Below are positions 1 through 5,324 of a stretch of DNA of 7,203 nt, one piece after another (positions within the stretch are counted from its first letter, which is position 1; each line of letters begins with the position of its first letter). The stretch is from the NCBI GenBank assembly GCA_023267775.1, contig JAHFMQ010000038.1:1-7203 (forward strand). The letters run 5' to 3'. The translations under genes were made by a program, and so were the position numbers. Source of the stretch: Candidatus Kaiserbacteria bacterium. GTDB lineage: Bacteria > Patescibacteriota > Minisyncoccia > Phycocordibacterales > Phycocordibacteraceae. A model generated the notes under the pieces. That model had not been told where the DNA came from and ran no database searches. It worked only from the letters and a program-made list of their open reading frames with translations.

Positions 1-150
1 AATTAGTTTTGGCAGGTGTCGTACATCGCTGAACTTCACGAGTTCCACCTCGATGCCTTCCCCGGGGAGTCCTTCTGCAAGGAGTTTCGCATATGTTGCA
101 GGACCGCCAATTTCAGGCGGGTACAAGGGCGTCGCGATAACGAGCTTCAT
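1..150 (-). CDS. GT4-family glycosyltransferase, N-terminal fragment (3' end beyond window)
   Basis: Only the first 50 codons are visible, from the ATG at 150-148 to the window edge. The translation opens MKLVIATPLYPPEIGGPATY, the classic beginning of GT-B fold, family 4 (GT4) glycosyltransferases: a first Rossmann strand, then PPEIGG, the glycine-rich loop contacting the donor sugar nucleotide, then a helix (TYAKLLAEGL). The family transfers a sugar from a nucleotide donor to a lipid or glycan acceptor on the inner face of the membrane; the substrate cannot be told from this fragment. It starts 9 nt after the stop of the preceding glycosyltransferase, so the two are probably co-transcribed. 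No Shine-Dalgarno sequence precedes the ATG. A TAGAAT hexamer ends 6 nt before it, so a leaderless start is possible. Family assignment is confident, specificity unknown. Confidence 0.88.
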   Translation of the reverse strand, partial: MKLVIATPLYPPEIGGPATYAKLLAEGLPGEGIEVELVKFSDVRHLPKLI

Positions 151-156
151 GGGTAT

Positions 157-185
157 ATTCTACGCGCTTCCGAGCACCCGGTCGA
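157..185 (-). promoter_or_regulatory. Candidate promoter for the left-edge glycosyltransferase
   Basis: On the minus strand TCGACC (185-180; 4/6 match to TTGACA) is followed after 17 nt by TAGAAT (162-157; 5/6 match to TATAAT). The -10 ends 6 nt before the ATG at 150, which would give a leaderless transcript. The site lies over the stop codon and last codons of the upstream glycosyltransferase, where such matches can arise by chance, so this is weak evidence. Confidence 0.2.
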
Positions 186-1302
186 AGAGCTTCTTCATAT
201 CGTGGGCAATAAGATTCCAGTCATATTTTTCGCGCACGAGCGCCAAACCGTTTGTTCTTACACGTGCCACTTTCTCAGGATTTGTCATGATGTCTTTCAC
301 TGCTAGCGCTATCTGCTGAGGTGAATCAACGTCGACGGCCCAGCCGGTTGTTGGTTTACCTGGATTACGCTTTTCATCAAACAAAAAGTCCGCGATACCG
401 CCCTCTTGAGTCCCTATGACGGGAAGTCCGGCTGCCATTGCTTCGATAAATGAATTTCCCATACCTTCCGAGCGTGAGGGTCGAATGAAGATATGTGCGG
501 TCGAGAACGCTCGCGCTAATTCAGTATGCGGGCTGTACCCCTTGAACAACACCCGCTCGGATACAGCAAGTTTTTCAGAAAGTTTCTGCAGCATCGATTC
601 GTCAGGACCACTACCGTATATGACGAATTGTACATTTTTCGGTAATAGCACGAGGGCACGAATCACCTCATCAAGGGCATTCTTATGCACCAAACGCGAA
701 GCAGTAATCAGATTTACCGTTCCAGCAGTTACGAAAGAAGGATGTGTTGCATTGGTAAACCGAGTAAGATCCACGCCATTTGGAACAACAGAAACTTCCC
801 CGCCAAAACCCATTCGAGTTGCCCACTGTCCAAGATAGGTCGAAATAACTTGTACTTGAGACGCATTTTTAAATCCGATTGAGAGAAGCGAACGAAACGG
901 TAAAATGAACCAACGTGAGAACATCCTCTGCCACGGGTCCCCTTCTTGAAGCGTCAGGAGATAAGGAACCCGCACGTTCATAAAACGAAGGAGGACGATT
1001 GGGAAAAGCATATAGCTCATCATTGCCCAATAAGCATCGAAAGATTGTTCTTTATGGAGACGTAGAGCGTATCGTGCGGCACGCGGAATAAATAGGATTT
1101 TAGAAATGTATGAAGAGCCGTTTCCTATTCGATGTACAAAAACGTTTCCGATTTTTTCATTCTTTAATTCCCCGCCAAAATTTAGTGTGAGTATATGGAA
1201 TTCAAGGTCAGAAATCCGATCGGTAATTTCCTTAAGTGCGACTTCGGCTCCGCCAACGTGTGGTAGATACGCGAGAGAAAAGATAAGGATTCGGGGCTTC
1301 AT
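160..1302 (-). CDS. GT4-family glycosyltransferase
   Basis: A 380-residue GT-B glycosyltransferase of family 4, of normal length and complete. The N-terminal Rossmann domain opens with ILIFSLAYLPHVGGAEVAL (residues 5-23), whose GGAE loop is typical of the acceptor/donor cleft. The interdomain hinge has VVPNGVDLTRF (172-182). The C-terminal nucleotide-binding domain has ASRLVHKN (201-208; R203 and K207 fit the usual phosphate-contacting pair) and the retaining-enzyme EX7E motif, E279 to E287, inside SRSEGMGNSFIEAMAAG. No signal peptide or convincing membrane helix is seen, so it is probably a cytoplasmic or membrane-peripheral enzyme. Its ATG overlaps the epimerase stop as ATGA, and GAGG lies 10 nt upstream, so translation is probably coupled. 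With the epimerase it likely builds a surface glycan or glycolipid; donor and acceptor are unknown. Confidence 0.93.
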   Translation of the reverse strand: MKPRILIFSLAYLPHVGGAEVALKEITDRISDLEFHILTLNFGGELKNEKIGNVFVHRIGNGSSYISKILFIPRAARYALRLHKEQSFDAYWAMMSYMLFPIVLLRFMNVRVPYLLTLQEGDPWQRMFSRWFILPFRSLLSIGFKNASQVQVISTYLGQWATRMGFGGEVSVVPNGVDLTRFTNATHPSFVTAGTVNLITASRLVHKNALDEVIRALVLLPKNVQFVIYGSGPDESMLQKLSEKLAVSERVLFKGYSPHTELARAFSTAHIFIRPSRSEGMGNSFIEAMAAGLPVIGTQEGGIADFLFDEKRNPGKPTTGWAVDVDSPQQIALAVKDIMTNPEKVARVRTNGLALVREKYDWNLIAHDMKKLFDRVLGSA

Positions 1303-2156
1303 TTTTTTCTGACCTCGTTAATATAGTCCACCAATTTCTTTTCTGGCGACCAGCCAAGCGAACGCATTTTTGACGTATCGATGTCAGAACCCATACGGTT
1401 TCCCTGGGATCCCGGCTTCATTTTAATTTCTCCACCGAACATTTTTGCAACTTCGAGTATTGAATATGCTTGCTCATTGCCAATCCCAAAATCATCTCCC
1501 TCTCCGTTTGCGGCCACTACTATGAGGCCGTCAATAATATCTTCCACATGAGTAAAATTACGTTTCTGAGTCCCTGGAGAAGTTATGGTTAGAGGTTCGC
1601 CTGCTTGAAACTTTTGTCTAAAAATTTCAATAACGGTGCCATAGGTTCCTGAACGTTCTCCGGGACCATACACGTTGTAAAAATACGTAATCGCGTGCGG
1701 CAATCCGTACCACATGCTGTAATTTCTGACCAATTCAGTATTTGTGGCTTTCGTCCAAGCATACGGACTTTGATCCCGTCCGAGGCCGCCATCGCCGAAT
1801 TTTGTCGATGAACCTGCGTATACGAGCTTGCCACCTTTCTTTCGCCAGAATTCAAGTACGCCAAAAGTACCTGCCTTATTCAAATCCCATACGATTGCCG
1901 GTTCCTCAAGGCTTTTCTCAACGCGCGAATATTCACCGAGATGGTAGATAAGATCGGGCGTCTCGGGAATATGTTTCTCAATATCTTTCGTATGCCCTTC
2001 GCGATATTCAACTCCTGGTACGTGGTTACCACGACTTCCGGTAAAGTAATTGTCGAGAGAGATAACCGTATGACCTTCTTTCAAAAGACGTGCGCAAAGA
2101 TGCGAGCCAATGAAACCAGCGCCGCCCGTGACGAGAATGAGTTTTTGATTTTTCAT
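1299..2156 (-). CDS. NAD-dependent epimerase/dehydratase (extended SDR, sugar-nucleotide type)
   Basis: A 285-residue extended short-chain dehydrogenase/reductase acting on nucleotide sugars (UDP-glucose 4-epimerase / dTDP-glucose dehydratase / UDP-glucuronate decarboxylase superfamily). Visible motifs are LVTGGAGFIGSHL (8-20, NAD-binding GxxGxxG), D35 in SLDNYFTG, S116 in GSSTKFGD aligning with the catalytic Ser of GalE, the YxxxK pair Y132/K136 in YAWTK, NVYGPGERSG (161-170), and RNFTHVEDIIDG (199-210), the usual substrate-domain signature. The start at 2156 is chosen because the Rossmann strand begins four residues later; the open frame continues to 2264, but that extension encodes no family sequence and would run into the surface-protein gene. 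It is first in a likely three-gene glycan operon and overlaps the next gene by 4 nt. The exact reaction cannot be decided; the segment between S116 and Y132 is shorter than in GalE. Confidence 0.92.
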   Translation of the reverse strand: MKNQKLILVTGGAGFIGSHLCARLLKEGHTVISLDNYFTGSRGNHVPGVEYREGHTKDIEKHIPETPDLIYHLGEYSRVEKSLEEPAIVWDLNKAGTFGVLEFWRKKGGKLVYAGSSTKFGDGGLGRDQSPYAWTKATNTELVRNYSMWYGLPHAITYFYNVYGPGERSGTYGTVIEIFRQKFQAGEPLTITSPGTQKRNFTHVEDIIDGLIVVAANGEGDDFGIGNEQAYSILEVAKMFGGEIKMKPGSQGNRMGSDIDTSKMRSLGWSPEKKLVDYINEVRKK

Positions 2157-2165
2157 GCTATCCGA

Positions 2166-2181
2166 TACTAGGAGACTAGTA
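2166..2181. repeat. Short inverted repeat in the epimerase leader
   Basis: TACTAG (2166-2171) and CTAGTA (2176-2181) form perfect 6-bp arms around a 4-nt loop. The dyad lies 10-25 nt before the epimerase ATG and downstream of the candidate TATAAT, so it would fall in the 5' leader. No clear Shine-Dalgarno sequence is seen there. It could be an operator or a small leader hairpin; an AT-rich 6-bp dyad can also occur by chance. Confidence 0.3.
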
Positions 2182-2202
2182 CAAAAAATAGGGGCGCGAA
2201 TC

Positions 2203-2208
2203 ATTATA
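2203..2208 (-). promoter_or_regulatory. Candidate -10 box for the glycan operon
   Basis: The minus strand reads TATAAT exactly (2208-2203), 46 nt before the epimerase ATG, predicting a leader of about 40 nt. It overlaps the TAA stop of the upstream surface-protein gene. A -35 is poor: only T/G-rich sequence (TTTTTGGGGG) lies about 15-18 nt upstream. It would let the epimerase-glycosyltransferase genes be transcribed separately from the ATPase/surface-protein pair. Confidence 0.35.
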
Positions 2209-3037
2209 AAAGTACGAATGCACCCCCAAAAATCAGAATAATGCCTATGAGACCAAGCAGCCACGGTGAATGTAATAACCCGGAGTCTTTCGCAGACGCT
2301 GAATCGGGCAATGTCGCCCCCGCGGCGGCGGGTTCTACCGCAACCGCGGGGGCTTGCATTGCTTTCTCATTGGTCAGAGCGTTTGTTGTACTAATAACTT
2401 GTTCGACCGTCTGTGCTTTCTTATAACTGACTGGCGGTGTAGGAAGTTTCTTAGGAACGCTTGTTGATGTTGCCTTTGGTGTTGGAGATGGAGTAGGTGT
2501 CGTAGTTGTTAAAACTAAGGAAAATGGGTCATACGTACCTGGTGTTGGTTTGGAAGGGACAAATATACTGCCATTCCATTGAAGAGAATTGCCATCTCCT
2601 GCAGCGCCCTGCGAATGGTCGTACGAAACGGAATCTACGGTAGCGAGTGAACTATCTTTAAGAACAAGCGTCTCGTTTGCGTTTGAAAGAGTAAATGTTG
2701 AGTTAAAAAGCGCACCTAAATAATTTGGCCAGTCTATTTTAAACTTCACCGGATCATCTGCGATAATCGCTGAACCATTTGGCGGTAGTATTTTTGAACC
2801 TAATACAAGTGAAAGTGCGTGGTTAGTACTTACTTCAAAAAGTTTGAGACTGCTTACATCAACTGGTTGGGAGCTTGTATTAGTGATTTCTATCCACTCT
2901 CGTCCGGCGTCCGAACCAGGAAGGTCATACATTATTTCAGAGATGATGGGAGTTGTTGTTGCAGCTCTCACTACAAATGGTAACGCTACGCTCGCCAGAG
3001 CTAGCGAAAGAGATGTGACCAGCACCGTGGTGCGCAT
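2204..3037 (-). CDS. Secreted lamin-tail-domain protein with C-terminal membrane anchor
   Basis: A predicted surface protein of 277 residues. Residues 1-25 form a signal peptide: short basic start (MRTT), hydrophobic core LVTSLSLALASVALPFVV, and a VRA/AT cleavage site. Residues about 30-172 match the lamin-tail domain (LTD) pattern: PIISEIMYDLPGSDAGREWIEI, then NTSSQPVDVSSLKLF, LPPNGSAIIADD, and a final FVPSKPTPGTYD. LTDs are immunoglobulin-like beta-sandwiches found in secreted bacterial proteins, often near nucleases or on the cell surface; their ligand is generally unknown. A Pro/Thr/Ser-rich linker follows (177-204) and the protein ends in a hydrophobic helix (258-277) with no basic tail. 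The ATG at 3037 lies 7 nt after the ATPase stop and gives the most typical signal peptide, with GAGAG about 11 nt upstream. An in-frame ATG at 3058 would add seven residues and overlap the ATPase gene by 14 nt; it cannot be excluded. Confidence 0.85.
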   Translation of the reverse strand: MRTTVLVTSLSLALASVALPFVVRAATTTPIISEIMYDLPGSDAGREWIEITNTSSQPVDVSSLKLFEVSTNHALSLVLGSKILPPNGSAIIADDPVKFKIDWPNYLGALFNSTFTLSNANETLVLKDSSLATVDSVSYDHSQGAAGDGNSLQWNGSIFVPSKPTPGTYDPFSLVLTTTTPTPSPTPKATSTSVPKKLPTPPVSYKKAQTVEQVISTTNALTNEKAMQAPAVAVEPAAAGATLPDSASAKDSGLLHSPWLLGLIGIILIFGGAFVLL

Positions 3038-3044
3038 ATAAAAA

Positions 3045-4880
3045 TTAACTCTCGCCATTAAGCACTTTGCGTAAAGCGTCTTCAGGGACTTCAAAAGGTT
3101 TTGGAGCTTGCGCTGGTACTTCTTTGACGTCGCCATGCGGCTTGGGAGGAGGAGGCGGCGGTTTTACCTCATGAACGTCTTTGGGCATTTCTGATTCAGG
3201 TTGAGGAGAACCGCTCGCAACAGTAGGAGTACTTCGAGCTAACACATCGGCAAGAGCTCCTTTGAGAGATTGTTGGTGCACCGATTTCTTTTGTTCCTTT
3301 TCCGTATCGGTCTTGGTAGTCATCGTACGGAGAATTGACTTGAGTTCATCAGAACTTTTCGTTGGGACACTGGGGCGAGGTGTGAATGATTTTGCAGGAC
3401 TTGGTGTTCGCTGGACTGGAGCGCTCGGCCGTGGAGTCTCGACTATAGGGTGTGGCGGGATTTCGCGCACCGGCGGAGGCGCGCTTGGAATTTCTCTACG
3501 TTCTGACACAACTGGTGGTGTAAATCTCTTCTGTGTAGAAACAGCTGGGCGACGTTTCATCCGAGCATCGGCAGGGGCATCTGACGCAAGACTTTCTGCA
3601 AGTTCAGCGACAATTGCGCTCTCGATACCCGCACGTGGCACGGTAAATGCCCCACGCGAGGAAGCGACTACTTGTTCCCTAAAGGAAACTGGTGGGGCCT
3701 CAATTGGCGGAATGGTAACGGCAGAGAATGGGGCTGACCCTACACCGTCTATCATGAGCGTTAAATACACCTGACGCTTATCGAGTGCTACGACATCCTC
3801 TTTGGTAAACTTCGGCATGAAAATAGTTTCGAGAACTTCGGCATCGAAAGGCCCTACTCGGAACACGACAGTCGTGCCGACGTTTCCGAACACTGCGTCA
3901 CGGACTTCTTCCTCCATTTGCTCAATGTACTGATGAGCGATAACTAGATTCAGTCTATATTTACGAGCTTCGGAAAGAATTTCTGCAAATGTTTCGTTCG
4001 CAAAGTTTTGGAATTCGTCAACGTAGAAATAGAAGTTTGGCAGTTTTCGAAGTTCCGGAGCTGGTAGATCTGCACGGCTCATGGCTGCGAGAAAGATGCG
4101 CGTCGTGAGCATTGAACCAAGGAGGCGCATATTCGTCTCACCCACGAGCCCCTTCGAAAGATTGATGATGAGTATTTTTTTCTGATCCATCATCGTCCGA
4201 ATATCGAATGATGATTTTGATTGCCCGATGATATTCCTGATGAGTGGATTGCCGGTAAACTGCCCGACCTTGTTCTGAATTGCGGGCGTTGCTTCTTGTG
4301 TGTAGCGATCACCGTAATTAGCAAATTCTTTTGTCCAGAAATCTTTGACGACCGGATCTTTGACATTGTCGACGACCTTCTGGCGATATGTCTTGTCGGT
4401 GTACATGCGATTCACGCCGAGAAGTGTCGCGTCCGGATATTCAAGAAGCGCAAGGAGTGTATTCGTCAGGATGTATTCCATGCGGGCGCTCCACGCGTCC
4501 TCCCAAATCTTCTTGAATGTCGCCATGAGACCGGAGACAACTAAGTGACGCTTGTCGTAACCCACATCTTCCATCACGTTAAAAGCAATCGGATGCTCGA
4601 GGTCAAACGGCGCGAAATACACGACGTCCTTTATGCGTTCTTCAGGAATATAGTCGAGTAGCCGTTCAACCGTACCGCCATGCGGATCGATAAACGCAAG
4701 ACCTTCGCCGTTTCGAATATCCTGAATCGCCATGTTCTCAAGCAAGGTCGATTTGCCCATGCCCGTTTTACCAATGACATACATGTGGCGATCACGGTCT
4801 TTCGACTTAATACCAAAAGGGATATTTTGCCCGCGTGAATCAGTCGCGGCGAAATACGTAACGCGTTCAGGATTCTCCAT
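3045..4880 (-). CDS. VirD4/TraG-like DNA-binding ATPase with long proline-rich tail
   Basis: A 611-residue P-loop ATPase of the FtsK/HerA superfamily, type IV secretion coupling protein (VirD4/TraG/TraD) branch. Such proteins form hexameric motors that move DNA or substrates. Motifs: HMYVIGKTGMGKSTLLENMA (Walker A, residues 37-45 inside it), FIDPHGG (63-69), NLSKG (240-244), FYFYVDEFQNF (283-293, Walker B with D288/E289) and IAHQY (314-318). The N-terminal transmembrane segments typical of classical VirD4 are absent, so it should be soluble or recruited by a partner. Residues about 400-611 are a Pro/Ser/Thr-rich tail with a PPPPPP run and three short helices of LxxxL type. The start at 4880 is preferred over an upstream ATG at 4913: the family-like sequence begins here and a -10-like TATACT ends 7 nt upstream. 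The LTD gene follows directly, suggesting a joint surface or secretion role (inference). No other secretion-system gene is visible. Confidence 0.88.
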   Translation of the reverse strand: MENPERVTYFAATDSRGQNIPFGIKSKDRDRHMYVIGKTGMGKSTLLENMAIQDIRNGEGLAFIDPHGGTVERLLDYIPEERIKDVVYFAPFDLEHPIAFNVMEDVGYDKRHLVVSGLMATFKKIWEDAWSARMEYILTNTLLALLEYPDATLLGVNRMYTDKTYRQKVVDNVKDPVVKDFWTKEFANYGDRYTQEATPAIQNKVGQFTGNPLIRNIIGQSKSSFDIRTMMDQKKILIINLSKGLVGETNMRLLGSMLTTRIFLAAMSRADLPAPELRKLPNFYFYVDEFQNFANETFAEILSEARKYRLNLVIAHQYIEQMEEEVRDAVFGNVGTTVVFRVGPFDAEVLETIFMPKFTKEDVVALDKRQVYLTLMIDGVGSAPFSAVTIPPIEAPPVSFREQVVASSRGAFTVPRAGIESAIVAELAESLASDAPADARMKRRPAVSTQKRFTPPVVSERREIPSAPPPVREIPPHPIVETPRPSAPVQRTPSPAKSFTPRPSVPTKSSDELKSILRTMTTKTDTEKEQKKSVHQQSLKGALADVLARSTPTVASGSPQPESEMPKDVHEVKPPPPPPKPHGDVKEVPAQAPKPFEVPEDALRKVLNGES

Positions 4881-4887
4881 TGTTCCC

Positions 4888-4905
4888 AGTATACCCCGTG
4901 AGATA
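4888..4905 (-). promoter_or_regulatory. Promoter-oriented 16-bp box upstream of the ATPase gene
   Basis: The minus strand reads TATCTCACGGGGTATACT (4905-4888). The last six bases, TATACT, match the -10 consensus at 5/6 positions and end 7 nt before the ATG at 4880, so transcription would begin at or near the A of the ATG. No Shine-Dalgarno sequence or good -35 is seen. The same box precedes the neighbouring small gene at nearly the same spacing, which argues for function rather than chance. Confidence 0.5.
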
Positions 4906-4958
4906 AACTTCACGAAAGTGCGGTGCTGGCGTAATTCGACCGTATCTCACGGGGTATA
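4890..4958. repeat. Perfect 16-bp inverted repeat filling the gap before the ATPase gene
   Basis: TATACCCCGTGAGATA (4890-4905) and its exact reverse complement TATCTCACGGGGTATA (4943-4958) are separated by 37 nt. The left copy is the promoter-oriented box of the ATPase gene; the right copy points the other way and lies 45 nt past the stop of the small membrane protein. In RNA they could form a long hairpin, but no U-tract follows, so a standard intrinsic terminator is unlikely. A pair of sites for one regulator, or a miniature element with inverted ends, are alternatives. Confidence 0.75.
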
Positions 4959-5003
4959 GCAAACGGACCGATATAGTGTCCGGGACTTTGCTTCTTGCGC
5001 GGG

Positions 5004-5225
5004 TTAAATAGGAGAGACGCCTTGTGGAGTATGTGGCTCGGGTGAAGGAGTTTCTAAAACCGTCTGCGGTTTATGTGGCTCGGGCATGCGAAGAGAAATG
5101 CCGATACCCGCTATGCACACGCCGAAGATAACTGCGAGGAATGACCGGATGGCAACTGGAAGTCCAGAAAATGGTGTAAGGATGGTAAGAACACCTAGAA
5201 CGATGAGGACGCCAGCGCGAGACAT
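5004..5225 (-). CDS. Small two-helix membrane protein with proline-rich tail, function unknown
   Basis: No family is recognised. The 73-residue product has two hydrophobic segments, about residues 5-22 (GVLIVLGVLTILTPFSGL) and 28-45 (SFLAVIFGVCIAGIGISL), joined by a short loop with one arginine, then a hydrophilic tail (46-73) that repeats PEPHxPQ twice. The tail repeat is mirrored in DNA by a 13-nt direct repeat. The ATG at 5225 is chosen over an in-frame ATG at 5261 because TATACT ends 6 nt before it within the shared 16-bp box, and because the extension adds sequence running through that box. It stands alone between rsmI and the ATPase gene, with 115- and 123-nt gaps that both carry the box. 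This suggests co-regulation with the ATPase. It could be a membrane partner for that soluble ATPase (inference). The coding call rests on membrane-like composition and promoter context. Confidence 0.6.
   Translation of the reverse strand: MSRAGVLIVLGVLTILTPFSGLPVAIRSFLAVIFGVCIAGIGISLRMPEPHKPQTVLETPSPEPHTPQGVSPI
5030..5084. repeat. Two 13-nt direct repeats inside the small membrane-protein gene
   Basis: TATGTGGCTCGGG occurs at 5030-5042 and again at 5072-5084, 42 nt apart and in frame. On the coding strand each encodes the PEPH core of the repeated PEPHxPQ tail. The identity at DNA level suggests a fairly recent internal duplication. Confidence 0.7.
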
Positions 5226-5231
5226 GAGGGG

Positions 5232-5249
5232 AGTATACCCTATGAGATA
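5232..5249 (-). promoter_or_regulatory. Promoter-oriented 16-bp box upstream of the small membrane-protein gene
   Basis: The minus strand reads TATCTCATAGGGTATACT (5249-5232), differing from the box before the ATPase gene at two central positions. TATACT (5/6 of a -10) ends 6 nt before the ATG at 5225, predicting a leaderless mRNA. No convincing -35 lies 17 nt upstream; the conserved TATCTCA occupies the spacer region, where an activator or repressor could bind. Confidence 0.5.
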
Positions 5250-5263
5250 GACTGAACGCAATT

Positions 5264-5291
5264 TATCTCAAGAGATTATGCCTGTGAGATA
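5264..5291. repeat. Degenerate pair of box half-sites (dyad)
   Basis: TATCTCA (5264-5270) and TGAGATA (5285-5291) are perfect 7-bp inverted arms 14 nt apart. The right arm extends on the minus strand to TATCTCACAGGCATAAT, in which CATAAT (5280-5275) resembles a -10. With the full boxes at 5234-5249 and 5325-5340, this makes four TATCTCA half-sites in one 115-nt gap. It may be a second upstream promoter or an extra regulator site for the small gene. Confidence 0.4.
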
Positions 5292-5324
5292 ACCTCTCAA
5301 ACGCATTGGGATGTGTCGAGAAAA

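Noticed and set aside
142..157. Possible further copy of the 16-bp box ending in GGGTATA
   Set aside because: Only about 10 of 16 positions match, the TATCTCA half is not preserved, and it lies over the start of a glycosyltransferase gene.
416..838. 140-codon open frame on the plus strand
   Set aside because: It lies wholly antisense to the conserved core of the GT4 enzyme and has no recognisable family features.
2157..2264. A 36-residue N-terminal extension of the epimerase (start at 2264)
   Set aside because: It has no family sequence, lies over the end of the surface-protein gene and precedes the candidate -10 at 2208-2203; the Rossmann fold begins directly after the ATG at 2156.
2250..2310. 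LPxTG sorting signal in the lamin-tail protein
   Set aside because: The sequence is LPDSA, not LPxTG, and there is no basic tail after the final helix.
3038..3136. Longer start for the lamin-tail protein at 3136
   Set aside because: It would overlap the ATPase gene by about 90 nt and put 33 lysine-rich residues before the signal peptide. The ATG at 3058 remains a milder alternative.
3262..3774. 170-codon open frame on the plus strand
   Set aside because: It lies antisense to the proline-rich tail of the ATPase; its Gly/Arg/Thr-rich translation is what antisense of Pro/Ala/Ser codons gives, with no domain or start signal.
4881..4913. ATPase start at 4913
   Set aside because: The extra 11 residues are encoded through the inverted-repeat box and its -10 element; the family-like sequence begins after the ATG at 4880.
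4964..4982. CGGAC-N9-GTCCG hairpin after the small gene, and a partial ACACTATAT resembling an NrdR box
   Set aside because: The stem is only 5 bp with a 9-nt loop followed by TTTGC, too weak to call a terminator. The NrdR-like match is one half only, with no nrd gene nearby.
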